From Clitopilus passeckerianus (lineage: Eukaryota > Basidiomycota > Agaricomycetes > Agaricales > Entolomataceae), in NCBI GenBank assembly GCA_944990035.1, contig CALYLX010000111.1, forward strand, positions 806,001 to 870,000: a DNA stretch of 64,000 bases, read 5' to 3'. The first letter of the stretch is position 1. Each line of letters opens with the position of its first letter. A program made the translations under genes and the position numbers. Below, piece after piece: positions 1-12,449 of the stretch. The notes beneath the pieces were generated by a model. That model was not told the DNA's origin and ran no database searches. It was given only the letters and a program-made list of their open reading frames with translations.

Positions 1-604
1 CTCAATGGCATATTCGACTATGAAGGCCCAGTCAGTTCAAATGAACCAATACGATCGGCAAGAGATTGTGCCCACCTTGGAAGAGACGCCCCTCAGGAGA
101 GAAGGTGTTAACACCACGATCTTTACCGAATTTCAGCATCGAAGTATTCTGAACATTCTTTCATGTAGCTCACCGTACTCTGAACGCGTCAAAAACATGG
201 CAGTGAAGAATTGAAGGCAGTACGGCGGAATCTAATGGATTAACGAGCTTGCGTATTCTTCGACGCGCGTTCAGAGTTTCGTGAGAGAATGTTTCTACTT
301 TTGGGAAACGCAAGATCTAATCTAATCTCAGCTCACTTGAAAGGTTCTGGAGTTCGAACCACGATGAAGCACAGTTCTGAGCTGCAGCCTCAGTCGCTCC
401 TGCATAGCTACTTTCCCGAGTAATTGGTGCATCCATTGGTCAGAACCGAATTTAGGTAGCCCCAGGGACGAACGTGCAGGCATGGTGTAGATAATAATGA
501 TAACTCGGATGATCTAATTTGGATCTAATCGTGGCAACCAACGTGTGGAACATGCAGCAAAATTAAATCTCCCGACGATTTCTTACAAACACCATCTCTA
601 CATT
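1..604. other. Intergenic, left edge
   Basis: No gene was recognised here. The short open frame near the left edge has no family resemblance. The final 100 bases or so serve as the upstream region of the inositol monophosphatase gene. Confidence 0.5.
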
Positions 605-1853
605 ATGCCGACAATCGAACTCAAAGACATAGATTTGCAGATTCTTCTGCAATTCACTATCGAACTTGCAAAGAAGGCCGGAGAGTTGATGCTGGAAGGC
701 TCTCAGGCCATCCAGACAGCAGGACATTCGGATATCAATGAGAAGAAGAATGCCGTGGATCTGGTTACGGAGTATGATGTTAGAGTGGAAGAGCTTGTGA
801 AGGGAGAAATCAAGTCAAAGTATCCTAACTTCGGTTTGTAGGTTGATCATCGAATTCTTGCATAATTTGTATCTAAATTGGATTCATCTCAAGTATCGGC
901 GAGGAGTCGTACTCTGCTGGTCAGCGACCTCCGTTGACCGACGCCCCTACGTATTGCGTAGACCCTATCGGTACGATAATAGATATAGGAGCCATTCAAA
1001 GCCTCACTGATGCCTAGATGGAACCACAAACTTTGTGCATGGCTTCCCTTTCGCGTGTATTTCACTCGGGTTGATTTACAAGAAACGACCTGTCCTTGGA
1101 GTCATCTTCAACCCCTTCCTGGACCATCTGGTACGCCATCGTCAGTGCAACATCAGTAGAGTACTAAGGTTAAATTTCAACAGTACACGGGATTGAAAGG
1201 ACACGGATCCTACTTGACCAAGGGTAACCAGCCTCCTCAAAAGCTCCCTTTGTCCGGGAAACCAAAGCCACTTTCATCTCTCTCGCAGGCCGTGATCGGT
1301 GAGTGGCCCTCAATTACCAATACGCCTTCCATTCGCTCACACTTATAATAGCTGTTGAATGGGGTTCCGACCGTACAGAACGCACCATCACCTCAAAAGC
1401 CAACGCCTTCGGTAGGCTCGCAGGAGACCCAGCTCAAGGCGTCAAAGGAGGAAAAATGGCACACTCCCTCAGGTCCCTAGGAAGCGCCGCCCTCAACTAC
1501 TCAATGGTCGCTCAGGGAGGGCAAGACCTCTATTGGGAGATCGGTTGTTGGCCCTGGGACGTCTGTGCGGGTGTGGTAATTGCACAGGAAGCTGGTGGTC
1601 TTGTTACGGGCTCGCATGAAGCCTTCGCTGCTACGAAGGATACGAGCGCGTTCGGAGATGTCACGGAGGATATTCTTACGGGAAGGAAGTATCTTGTTAT
1701 TAGAGGTATTGCCCCGGAGGAGGTGAGTGTTCATTCTCATGTTATTCGAACGGTTGGCAAATAATTGTGTGACAGGGAGAGACTGCTATTGATGCCCAAC
1801 GGCGTATTATTTCGGAGTTCTATGAAACTGTTGAAGATGTGCCTACGAATTAA
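605..1853 (+). CDS. Inositol monophosphatase family protein (6 exons, 328 aa)
   Basis: This is a Mg2+-dependent, lithium-sensitive-type phosphatase that would hydrolyse myo-inositol monophosphates to free inositol, feeding phosphoinositide synthesis in the cytosol. Exons are 605-837, 894-970, 1018-1130, 1184-1298, 1352-1722 and 1776-1853; they total 987 bases in frame. Splicing rebuilds the family's metal-site motifs: FIGEES, then DPIDGTTNF across the second intron, and [15 protein letters not shown] near the C terminus. The first ATG of the long frame lies 60 bases upstream (545), but the homology and the usual N terminus fit the ATG at 605. Fungal QutG proteins of the quinate pathway belong to the same family, but no other quinate genes are nearby, so general inositol recycling is the likelier role. 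The gene looks intact. Confidence 0.92.
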
Positions 1854-1970
1854 ATGAATGTAATAGAGTACGAAATAGAACAGAAACAGCTATGTAGAGG
1901 TATAGTCATTAGTCGAAAGGAGACGGAAGGTATATTATGGATTTGTCGTAATAAAATCTCGTTACGAGCT

Positions 1971-3546
1971 TCATTCATCTATTGCCCAAGGGAGCGGGTG
2001 AAGTAGCCATCGTCGATTTGCTTGGACCTTCTCCTTCCATTCTGCGCTAGGCTCTGGCGGGGTCCAGGTCGGGAGCTTCCAATATTCGTAGTAAATGGTA
2101 TGAATATCGGTGCCATTCTTTCCCTCCCAGCGAGATTCGGCAACCTGTCTAAGCGCTTGGATGCTCCGTGGATCCCCTAAAATATGTCCTTTGAACTCCT
2201 TTACTTTAGGAAGGAGGCTAGCACTGGTGATCCTCTGGAGTATGTCGGGTGTCATGAGTGTTGGATTCATAGATATTCCGAGGAGGGAGGAGTGACTGGG
2301 GAGAATAATTTCCAAGTCAGCTACGCGAAGGGCGTGACCGAAAAGGTTGAAGGGCAGCAGTGTGCATCGGGATCGGTCGAGTAGGGAAAGAATGTCCGTG
2401 GAACAAATCTCTGCAATGTTGGGGCCACCTGCATGCAGGACGAGCTTCGTCAGGGCAGGAAGCACAAGCGCATGAAAGATGAAGGAGGTGCCCTCCGGCC
2501 ACTGCTCCTTGAAGTCTAGATTAAGATATCTCAGTTTTGAATGAGTTATACAGCGAGAAGGAAGTCGTAGGGAGCATATGGGGGTTCTGGTCAAGCCAAA
2601 TTCACAACCAGTCATTTGTGGGCAGACGGAAAAGAGACGAAGGACGGTGTCAGGATGCATTGCGACATCGCTGTTGGTGCTACCAATCCGTAGAGTGGTG
2701 ATGTGGTCCCAAGGGCTACCGTTTGTACCGTCTAAGAAGGTTATATGAGCACGCGGCTAGATACTGTATCGCAGCAAGCAATCGGGAAGGAATCTTACCT
2801 GACAGGATGAACAACAGAGGGTCAGGATCGTCCATCATATCGTTTTGGATGCAGTCCTTGTAGTGCTTCAAACACGGAAGTAAAGGCAATAACGAGCAAA
2901 TAATAGCCATTTCGTCCATGTCCGCCTCGAAATGGTGTATTTCAAGATACTCTAGTCGTGGTGCGCACAATACGACAAGTTTATGGATGTACTCTGTTGC
3001 AGACTCTGCTTTAACAGACTGGAAATCGAGAATGAGACGACGGGTTCCTCGAGTAGTTACTTCTGCTGCGTGTTCCGTGAGCTCATCCCATTCGTCTTGA
3101 TCATATATCTCCGAGTAGTCGACCTTGACGGTGGTATATAGACTGGGTGTTCTAAGAGCTATCTGCCTCCAGAAAGAGCAAACTTGTTCCGGAAACGTAG
3201 TCTTCGTGACATTTGTGTCGGGGTATTCGGGCGGCATGCAGGAAAGGCGGATTCGTTGACCGTCCAGGGCTAATGCGAAAATCCGAGACCAGCATTCTGG
3301 TGGCAGCATTTTCCAGAGGGCGGTGGCGGATTCGAGCTTTTCAATACGGTCAACAAGCTCTTCACGTTGTTTTTCGATGGAGGCCATGCATGTCGCCAAT
3401 GCGTCCTTTTCCTTGCCCAAAGTTGTCAAGGCTGCCGCGCAGGTTTCACGGAGATCTTGTAGCTCCTTTCGAGTCAGAGTAGACAAAACAAAGTCAGAAC
3501 GCCATGCATCATCTTCTATCGACCGAGGTTGAGGGATCCTGGTCAT
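1971..3546 (-). CDS. F-box-like / leucine-rich protein, paralog 1 (502 aa)
   Basis: Two exons, 3546-2799 and 2731-1971, encode 502 aa. Residues about 25-70 form a charged coiled coil, followed by an F-box-like segment (LWKMLPPECWSRIFALA) and then irregular leucine-rich repeats with the recurring CPQMT and SRCTLL pieces. Such proteins are greatly expanded in Agaricomycetes. They are thought to act as substrate receptors of SCF ubiquitin ligases, recruiting targets through the repeats while the F-box binds Skp1. No substrate can be inferred. A possible intron with a GTAAG donor at about 3580 lies in the 5' leader. The next gene on the same strand is a tandem paralog of exactly the same length and intron position, so this is a local duplication. 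The reading frame is intact. Confidence 0.8.
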
Positions 3547-4009
3547 GGTTTGCTGACGAGAAAGGGAGGAGAAAGCTTACCTTGCTGAGCTGCTGGTAAT
3601 CTCACGTGGTAAAGAAATTTAACGTTTACGCGTTCACGCGTCTCGCACTCCCCACGCGCGGTGCATACACTCCTTTCTCGAAACCACTGACCAAGACTAC
3701 TCGACACATACCTTGCAGATGATATTCCAAGTTTTGAAGATGCGACTCATGGCCAAATCGCATTCAAGTAAACTTACCTCCTCAATTGGTCACGATGTGG
3801 GTAGGAGGAAATTCGATCTATACAGTCGTAAGCATTCACAATGTTCAACTACATCTACTCGGCGAATATATGCCAAGAAATAAACGGGAGCAGGGTTGAA
3901 TGAGATAGAAATGATATATTTAGGTGAAGAGGTGTTCCCATTAAACTATAAAGGATGCGAGAAAAGCAGGAGGGAAAGCCAGTTAGCAGTTCCTATGAGT
4001 TTCGTTGTT
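3547..4009. other. Spacer between F-box paralogs
   Basis: It holds the promoter and 5' leader of paralog 1 and the 3' end of paralog 2. Apart from the possible leader intron next to the paralog 1 start, I see no gene or repeat here. Confidence 0.5.
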
Positions 4010-5571
4010 TCAATGATCCACTATCCAATGAACTGGGTGGACCACCCATCGTCGATCTGCTTGGAACTTCTCTTTCCACTCTGTGGTGAGCTCGGGTGGG
4101 GTCCAGCCCTGGACTTGGTAGTATCCAAAGTCTATGATTTGAATATCGGAGCCATTTTTGCCCTCCCACCGAGATTCGGCGACACCTTTCAGCGCGTCGA
4201 TATCTCGAAGGTTGCCTACAAGAACTCCTTTTAGCTCCACCAACTTTGGCAGTAATTCGGCTTTGGAAATCTTGTCAAGTACATTAGGTGTCATAAATTT
4301 CGCTTTTATGGATATTCTGATGACGGATGGGAGGCCAGAAAGCAGAAGGTCTAGGTCAGCTTCTGAAATAGAGCGACTGGAGAGATGGAGGGATAGTAAA
4401 GTGCAGCGAGATCGGTTGAGGAGTGAAAGAATGTCTGTTGGGTGAACCATTCCAGCGTGAACGCGTAGAGAAATATTCTCCAAGGTAGGGAGAATGAGAG
4501 CGTCAAAGACGGCGGAGATGCCCTCAGACCATCCGCCCTTGAAGTGTAATTTCAAAGACTTCAATTTGGAATGTGTGATATGTCCGCCAGTGATTAAAGG
4601 GAGGGGAAGAAGGGTGTCCTCCTCGGCCCTCCTCAAGCCAAGTTCACATTCCGTCATTTGTGGACATAGGCAAAGGAGGCGAATAAACGCGATCGGTCGT
4701 ATGTTAACACTGCTGTCGCGGCCGCCGATATTCAGATTGGTTATCTGTCTCCAATAAGTGCCGTTTGCAATGTCTAAGTGGCATTTAGACGACTACTACT
4801 GATGGAGCACAAAAATATAACCCTTACCTGACAAGGAGAGCCATAGTTCATCCACAGACTCGGAACCATTTTGGAGATTGTCTTTGAAGTGTTTGAGTAA
4901 TGGAAGTGTCGGTATTGATGAAGATACAGCGTCTAGAAGGTCCACGTCGCTGTTGTAATGAGATATTTCAAGAGATTCAAGTCGTGACGCAGATGTGCTG
5001 AGGAGCGTTTGGAGGTACCCCTTCGCGGACTTGGCGTCAACATATTCAAAGTCAAGATATAGATGACTAGTCCCTCGGACAATTACTTCTGCGGCGTGTT
5101 CTGTGAGCTCGTCCCCCTCAGCCTTCTCTTCAAGTTCTGAGTAATTGACCTCGACTGTGGCGTATAGGCTCGTGGACCTTAAGGCTATCTGCCTCCATAA
5201 GAAGCAGACTCGTTCCGGAAATGTATCCTTCGTAACACCGATATCGAGGTTGTCACGCTGAAAGATGGCAAGACGGATGCGTTCACCGTCCTGAACGAAT
5301 TCAAAAATTCGAGGCCAGAGCTCTTGTGGAAGCACCTTCCAGAGTGCAGTGGCAGAGTCGAGCTTTCTGATACGGTCCTCGAGCTCTTCGCTTCGTGTTT
5401 GGAGGGATCTCATGCGTGCCGCCAGCGCGTCTTTTTCCTTTTTCAAAGCTGACATGGCTTCCGTACAAGCTTCATGAAGCTCTCGGAGTTCCTTTCTGGT
5501 CTGTGTAGACACAGTACATTTCAGCGCCGTGCAGTTTCCTCGATTGACCGAAGTTGTGGAATCTTGAACAT
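4010..5571 (-). CDS. F-box-like / leucine-rich protein, paralog 2, start region frameshifted
   Basis: Exons 5571-4828 and 4773-4010 match paralog 1 throughout: the N-terminal coiled coil, the F-box-like segment (LWKVLPQELWPRIFEF), leucine-rich repeats and an intron at the same codon. The ancestral ATG at 5571 opens MFKIPQLRSIEE, which aligns with MTRIPQPRSIED of paralog 1. One base is missing near 5521-5530, so this frame hits TGA, and the rest of the protein continues in the next frame. Adding one base would give 502 codons, exactly the length of paralog 1. Without it, translation could start only at an internal ATG, Met19 of the downstream frame, within the coiled coil. The rest is uninterrupted, so either the loss is recent or it is a sequence error. 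The role is presumably the same as paralog 1, an SCF-type receptor. Confidence 0.72.
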
Positions 5572-6841
5572 CTCGTGCTGAGGAGCTGGGGGCAAACTGT
5601 GCACTTTGAAGATCTTTCAGTTATTCGCGTGAGTAATCACACGTGTCAACGAGGTGTGTTGACAAGTATTGACGCGTCTCAGAGCGATGGCCGCCAGAAG
5701 TCAAAACATGCTTAAGTGCTTCCGCATTATCCTTGGCATTATCTTCAAATTCCAAATTATGAAGAGGTGTGTTAACGCCGCGTCTAGCTATGCATTGGCA
5801 CACCAACAGGTCCAAGGTATTAATGAGTGGTGAGTGAGGTGACTTGGGGTGGGATCATGCGGGATGGGTGTCCATGGATGAGGGTAATGTGGTCGGCTAC
5901 TGGTACCATTCCCTTCCTAGCCGTCAAAAGGGTGGAAGCTACGTCGATCATTTTGTTACAGTGAATACTCAGACCCCGTTCACAGTGGTGACAACGGACG
6001 ACAAGACGCATGGTTGTCAGAAACCCATTGGTTCCGCCCAGTGGGCCGGAGGGTTGTCGGGAAAATATATTGTCATTCCTCTCTCAATGGTTTTCTCGAA
6101 CTTGAGTTCTCTAGAAATCTTGGTCAGATGTTCGGATATTGGCTGCAGCTTCGAACGCCACCATCTCGTCAAGAAGCCTCAAATTAGCCGACGCGACGCG
6201 TTTAGACGCGCCTAAGATCAGCAAACACAGGCAAACAGCTGCCCAAGTTGGCGTCATCATGAATGCCAAATATGGTAATGCTACGCCTAACTTCCTCCCG
6301 TTCCACAACATACATTTTTCGTGGAGTGCACTCGGTGTAAACACATGCACCATTTTGCCGACAAAACCGTTTTATATCTTACAAAGATTTGAGAGAAACT
6401 CGTAGAGCGAGCCTCCGCACTGGGTACTCAAGTATCTCACAACAGAGTGCATGCCATAAAGCTATCTTCGATCAGAATCATATTATCGACTGTCAAAATG
6501 GACATTCAGAAGCACAACTCTGGTCTGCACACTTCAAATCTTTCTCCATACAAATGCGGCGGCCCACCACTGTATTCAAAGCCGACATGTATCTACCGCT
6601 TCCCGGAGGCTAAAACTTGTTCATGTTACCATGTTATCAGTATCACGGACCGACTCCACCGCATGACGGTCCGTCTATCAGCTGATGCTCCCCATGCTTC
6701 TCGCCTTGTGGGGAATATAACCGACCGCTCGTGCGCGGAGAATAGAGTTAAAAACACGAAGAAAGGAATCCCACCAAATTCGGGCACCCTTTTCTTGCTT
6801 CTTCTCTGCAAGCTACCTTCGAGGTATCGAGTTCTTGCAGA
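5572..6841. other. 1.3-kb intergenic region
   Basis: Several open frames of 60-160 codons exist here, but none resembles a known family or can be spliced into one. It holds the upstream regions of the F-box paralog (left) and the sugar transporter (right). An AATATAA element near 6714 could serve as TATA box for the transporter. Confidence 0.45.
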
Positions 6842-9407
6842 ATGGGACGTGCTATCCCAACGAACAAACGAGCTATCCAGCTCGCCATCTTCATTGCCTT
6901 TGGTGCGCCGCTATCCTTCCTATAACTTCACAGACCACTAACAAGGGCTATACAGGAGGTAAATCTGGCCAATTATGTTGATGAATTCAGGTAAGAACGA
7001 TCCTGCTTGCATGAAAATACAGAGAGCTTACTCTTGGCCTCAGGGCTCAACCTTTCTTCCAGGCTTCTTGTTTGGCTACGACATTGGTGTCATTTCAGTA
7101 TGTCTGAACATCGCACTGAGAACCCACAGAGGGAACTGACCACTTCTACCCAGGGATGCCTGATTATGCCGGACTTCATCGACCGCTTCGGTGAGATGGG
7201 TGCCGACGGCAAGATGGTCTTGTCAAGTTCAAGACAGTCCATTATCACCTCTCTTTTGTCCGCTGGGTGAGTCATTTCTTGCGCCATCCTTCTACTGCCC
7301 AGTGCTGATGTGTCCCTCAGAACGTTTGTGTAGGTAGTCTGGTGCTCCGACCTCTCGCACAATCTAACTGTAGACCTAGAGGAGCCCTCGCGCAAGCTTT
7401 CACATCTGATAGATTTGGCCGTCGCGGTTCCATTCTTATCTGGTCTGGAATCTTCACCATTGGTGTCGCTATTCAAACTGGAACGGCATACTCCCTTGCT
7501 CAAATTACGATTGGACGTTTTGTTGCTGGCCTGGGAGTGGGGGCACTTTCAGGTAAGCTGTTCTCCTTCTGTTCGGGACCGTTGGCTGACATACCTTGTT
7601 ATAGCTATCGTACCGTATGTCGCAGAGCATTCGGTTTGAGTCTCAGCTTACATTCTCACTCAGGCTGTATAATGGCGAAACGGCTCCGAAAGCGCTTCGA
7701 GGTAGCATGCTTGTGCTTTACCAGTTGCAAATTATCATTGGGTAAGCGTATGATCTGCTCCGTTCCCATTCAGCGCTAACATTCGACCTCCAGAATCTTC
7801 TTGAGCTATATTCTCGACCTTGCTACTCATAACATCAAGAACTCCGCCTCTTGGAGGGTCCCTGTTGGCCTTCAGCTAGTTTGGGGTCTTATTCTCCTTT
7901 CTGGTATCTTCTTCCTTCCCGAGTCTCCGTAAGCCCCAATGCTCCCTATCAGTCGTTTAGATTCTAACCGATCGCCAGTCGTCATTTGCTTGGCACGGGA
8001 CGAGCTGCAGAAGCTCGCAAGGTTGTTGCCGAGCTCAACGGTGTACCCGAGGACGACGAGCTCGTAGAAGAAACTATGGAAGAACTTGAGTACGGTATCA
8101 AGGCCGAGAACGAGGGCGGCAAAGCGACATGGATGGAATGCTTCTCTTCTAGGAACTTCCTCTGGAAGCGTACTCTGAACGGCATGATGCTCCAGTTCAT
8201 CCAGCAGTTGAACGGACAGAACTTCTATTGTGAGTGTTCCGAACGGACCTCACCCTCGTTGACGCAAAATTAACCTCGATTCCTGCCCAGACTACTACGG
8301 TGACACCTTCTTCCAGAGCGCCGGTACCGAGTTGTCGCCATATGTTATTCAAGTCATTCTTGGAGGTGTCTCCGTTGTGGGAACCGTCCCTGCACTCGTG
8401 AGCTCCTAGTCTTCTATTTTTGACCTGTAACTCATGGAGTGATATCGCAGTATCTCATCGAGACCTGGGGTCGCCGAAGGGTAAGGAGCATGAATTTCCA
8501 GCGAGCCGAAATATCCTAATTCTTTATCCCGACTAGTCTCTCCTCACTGGGTCTCTCATGGAAGCTGCATGCTCCATCATCGTAAGCAAAATTTGCCGAT
8601 ATTTATCTCACAGATTTTCAAGATCTGTTACCAGGCTGGTCTCGTTGGCCATTTCACGCTTGCCCCTCCTGGTACACCGAAAGAATTGCTCAGCCACCGC
8701 AACAGACAAGGAGGTCTGTATCTCAACTTGGCTCTCACCCCTGCAGCTGGCTAACCTCCATTGGTAGGCGATGTTCTCATTGCCTTTGCCGTTCTCCATG
8801 TGTTCTCGTTCTCTATCTTCTGGGGTCCGACACCGTAAGTCCCCTGCTGTGCAATCCAAGAATTATAATTCACTCCTGACTTAGATGGGTGTACCTTGGC
8901 GAATCCTTCCCCCTCCGAGTCCGCCCCAAAAGTATTGCTCTTGGATCTGCTACCAACTGGTATGTTTCCGTGTATGGTCTATGCGGCGCAAGTTATTTAT
9001 GCAGATATGCAGGCTTTGGAACTTCTTGCTAGGTTTCTTCGCACCGAGAATTGCTGCTAAGTAGGTCCCCACAGGCCTGGGTTATTGGATAGCATTGACG
9101 CGATCATAACAGGATTGGTCCTCTCATCTTGCTGATCTTCTTCGGCATGCTATTGTTCGGATACGTCTACGTCTATTTCTTCATCCCCGAAACCAAGGGA
9201 CTGAGCTTGGAAGAGGTGCGTCATAGTGTATTTGATTTCAGTCGATTAAGGAACTGATAATGGTGTGTCCAGGTCGACGAGATGTACCGATCTGGAGTGA
9301 AGCCCTGGCACTCTTCCAGCTGGAAACCGCACTTGACGGATGGACTTCATCGCCAGCACGAATTACGCCATGAGAAGGACTCGAGCGATGTTCAGGAGAA
9401 AGCTTGA
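6842..9407 (+). CDS. MFS sugar (hexose) transporter of the sugar porter family
   Basis: A 12-helix plasma-membrane monosaccharide importer. Splicing recovers the sugar porter signatures in order: FGGFLFGYDIGVISG, DRFGRRGSI, the PESPR motif after helix 6, QQLNGQNFYYYYG in helix 7, ETWGRR, and the closing PETKGLSLEEVDEMY. The gene holds well over a dozen exons. Clear ones are 6842-6902, 7063-7097, 7154-7266, 7321-7329 (9 bases), 7380-7552, 7605-7614 (10 bases), 7664-7741, 7794-7928, 7981-8229, 8291-8397, 8451-8480, 8537-8581 and 8635 onward. A 3-base exon at 6956-6958 may supply the second Gly of FGGF. The protein resembles mushroom monosaccharide transporters; the substrate cannot be read from sequence. 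It lies next to secreted polysaccharide-degrading enzymes, which suggests uptake of released sugars. Confidence 0.9.
7321..7329 (+). other. 9-base micro-exon of the sugar transporter
   Basis: AACGTTTGT is flanked by a CAG acceptor and a GTAGGT donor. It is needed to read SAGTFVGALAQAF across the start of helix 2. Skipping it keeps the frame but deletes Thr-Phe-Val from a conserved stretch. Confidence 0.75.
7605..7614 (+). other. 10-base micro-exon of the sugar transporter
   Basis: CTATCGTACC lies between a TATAG acceptor and a GTATGT donor. It supplies the AIVP part of ALSAIVPLYNGETAP, a conserved sugar porter segment, and skipping it breaks the frame. Confidence 0.78.
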
Positions 9408-9533
9408 AGGATTGATATGCTTGTTTGAACGTTCGTCACGAATTTATGTCAATCTAGGAGTACGACCACTATTTCTTTCTTATATCATATTGTTCGAACA
9501 CCAATAAATTCAAATTGGTACAACTATCAACAA

Positions 9534-12449
9534 TTACATGGATAATTTCACAGTGGCAGCGCCAGAGCTGAAAGGAACGACATATGCGCCAGCCTCGACG
9601 GTCAAGGACGTAGTAGGCTTGAGGATGCTGACCCCGGAGATAGATGCTCGCTGCTCAATCAGCAAACGACCATGGGGCGCAGAAGCAGCTCCTGACACGC
9701 CATCAGCCACAGCCGATATGGATACAGAGACTGTTCGAGCAGAAGGGTCATATGTGATAGAGGTAAATGCACCCGCGTCAAGCGTGAGCAGTGCGGCGAT
9801 GGGAGCGATGTAAACCCTGCGCCTGACTGAGTCGCGGATTTGCACGGTTATAGTTGGGGATGTCGAGATGACGTTTCCGCCGAACGCCTGCCACCCGAAG
9901 TCAGGGTGGTTGATAACGTATGTACCGATGCCCATTGAATGCCCGGAGAAGTTGGGGCCGTAGTCGCCAGAGTACCCATCCCATTTGAGGGTATCAGGGA
10001 AGGTATGGAACGACGCAGATGCGAACCCGCCTTGATCGATGTTGGAAAGCGGCCCGCTGAGGCCCCCATACCCCACTCGAAGGAGGTAGTAATCAGTTGG
10101 AGAAGCCTCAAAGGCCTTGATCAACGGCAAAGCGTTTAGCCCACTTCCGTAGTGATGAATTTGGCGCTCAATCCTCTGCAACTTCCCTCCATAAATGTTG
10201 TCCCTGAGAAATGACGTCCTCATCTCAGTCGGGTTATTCTCGGTGTTATTCCAATCGACTCACCAGTAGCGACGGGCATTTCCATTGTATCCCCAATGAG
10301 GGACAGTCGGTTGATAGCCCAAGATGGAATTGAGCGTATTGGTAGCAGTCTTGGTGTCGTTAAAATATGTTGACCATGCGTATACTCCTTCTTGTCCAGT
10401 GGAGTCCCAAGCCTGCTCGGAGCCGAAGCTAATAGGGGCCTCACGGTCAGTGGAGATTCGGAGAAATGCAATTAGAATAGCACTCACGGGTAGGGCTGAC
10501 TTGCCCATTTAGTGGCGCGAGACTTCATTCGCGATTCAACAAGAGTTGCATTGGCGGTCAAGCCCTCTCGCTTGAGGTCGTCGAGGAGTAGCTTGAAGAC
10601 GGTCTCCCCCATTAAGCCGACATCCACGTACCCGACGCGACCGTTTGTCATCGCTACAACTGTGGTGACGGCATGGTCCAAATACCACTGCCAGGTCTGC
10701 TTGGTCACAAGGCTAGGGTAGTTGCGAGCAACGCGGTATAAGGCCCAATGCGCCGCAGCAACATGGACGTAGTCGTAGGCGCGATCGATGGCATATGAGG
10801 CGGCTTGATTCCAGGACCACCAATTACCCCAGTTGATGTTCGAAGGGTAGGAGTATCCCGAAACCTTCCCGGGCTCGTAGAAGTAGACCGACTGGGTATC
10901 GATGTCAGATTGTTGATCTTCGAAGAAGACATGTGCATACCTTCTTGACGGTACCATCAGAGTTCTGGAGAGATCCCCATAGAACTTGGTTCATGAATTG
11001 CTCCAGCTTCGCGACTTCGGCTGCATTAGGTTGAGCGTACTGCTTCATAACTGCGGCCAACCATGAACCAGCCCCAGCCTCATCGCTCAAGCCAGGGATC
11101 CAAGCACGAGGATCGTCCTTGACAAAGGCGTTCACCTCACGGTCGTAGCTAATGACGGAAGGAGACCTCTTGAAAGGATCGTTTGCCGTGTACCACTGCG
11201 TGGTCGTCAGGAAATTTCCTAGGTCACCGAGCACCTGGGTAGCACCCTTGGTGATATAATAGTGAATGGTTTGAAGCGTGCCGTCCGCATATGTAATGGA
11301 GAGTCGGGCGCGACCCCACGTATGGCCTGTGAGCGAGTAGCCGTTCCAGCCGTTCTTGCCATCTGAGTTGGTCGCCCATGTCAGAGCACCTGACGGGGTA
11401 ACTGAGATGCTCTGTACGGCTGAAGAATAGCTCAAGAACAGCTTTCCCGTCTGGTCCAATGGCAGAATGTACCCCGGAACACCGACGGCTACAGGTCGAC
11501 CGGCGCTCTTGAGGGTGCTTTCGATTTCGCGAATGGATGGGGCAAGGAGGAATTGAACGCCGTACGTCCGCGTCTGACCCGCCTGAAGGGTAACAGAGGT
11601 CGCTGCATTCCAAGGGGATACGCTAGACCACTCGTTCTGGGCGTAAGCAAGGGAGTGAAATTGCCATTCGTGGAGGCCCTCGAATGTCTGCGACTGGTAA
11701 TATGGCGCAGTGGAGGTAGATTCACTGAGGAACCTCCAACCTTCGATCGGGGACTTTCCGACAGGAGCGACGATGAGAGGGCGAAGAGTGCCAAGAAGAG
11801 GGGTGACTTGTACGTATCCAGCATCTTGACCGATGTAAGGGTCGAACAAGCTGCACTGCTGGTTAGTTTGGGTAGCCGTTCGGTCGGTAAAAATCTGTCA
11901 GATCAGTGTTAGCAGAGAGAGAAAATGAGGACGCCATTACCAACTTACGTTGTTGAATTCAAGAGGTATGCCTAGGGATCCAATCTCGACAGAAACGGTT
12001 TGCGAATTCTGAACATCGAAGAGCAACTGGAGGACATTGTTCTGAAGCACCCATCGACGGGTCACGTTTAGAAGAGATGTCGAAGGAAGGGTGGGAGCAA
12101 GGTTCGCGGCAGCTAAAGTGTTCCCGGAGGCAGAGAGTGCAGTGACGGCACGCCTAGTAGTGGCCGAATCCGCACTGATCCAAGCCGTAGAACCGACTTT
12201 GCGAGCACGGAATGTAATATCGCCGAGATGGTGTTGACCATTACTCGCACGTTGAGTCATCTTATCTGCCGGGATGAAATCAAAGGAGGATGAGGCAGGC
12301 CTCAGAGAGTACAGAGTCTGGGAGTCCTTGACCAAAGAAACGGAGAAGGTGGGGGTTGTAAAATTAAGATAGCCGCCTGGAAGGTTGAGCTGAGCAAGCA
12401 CCGCTGGGGCCAAAAGGCCAACGAGGCTCAAGCTATTGAGGACACGCAT
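9534..12449 (-). CDS. Large secreted protein, DUF5695-like, probable carbohydrate-active enzyme (897 aa)
   Basis: Five exons (12449-11949, 11894-10941, 10891-10488, 10428-10264, 10203-9534) total 2694 in-frame bases. A clear signal peptide (MRVLNSLSLVGLLAPAVLA, cut before QLNL) sends it outside the cell. An N-terminal beta-rich half is followed by a helical region with many aromatic residues (NWGNWWSWNQAASYAIDRAYDY, here split: NWGNWWSWNQ then AASYAIDRAYDY) and a C-terminal beta domain. The middle resembles an alpha/alpha toroid of glycosidases, and I recognise it as DUF5695-like rather than the glutaminase A family it superficially recalls. No reaction is assigned. Its neighbours are a sugar transporter, a GH51 arabinofuranosidase and an SGNH protein, which supports a polysaccharide role by context only. 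A TATAAAA box lies about 52 bases upstream. Confidence 0.72.

Noticed and set aside
335..372. tRNA T-arm-like GTTCGAAC sequence
   Set aside because: The flanking bases do not pair as a T-stem, and no acceptor or anticodon arm is visible.
5512..5512. GTG codon as start of F-box paralog 2
   Set aside because: GTG is not a normal nuclear start codon in fungi. Comparison with paralog 1 shows this is an interior position.
5844..6215. 123-codon open frame as a gene
   Set aside because: No homology, no splice-compatible extension and ordinary intergenic composition.
9534..12449. Glutaminase A (GtaA) family call for the large secreted protein
   Set aside because: The general layout is similar, but the diagnostic GtaA motifs were not found and the central aromatic-rich region fits DUF5695 better.
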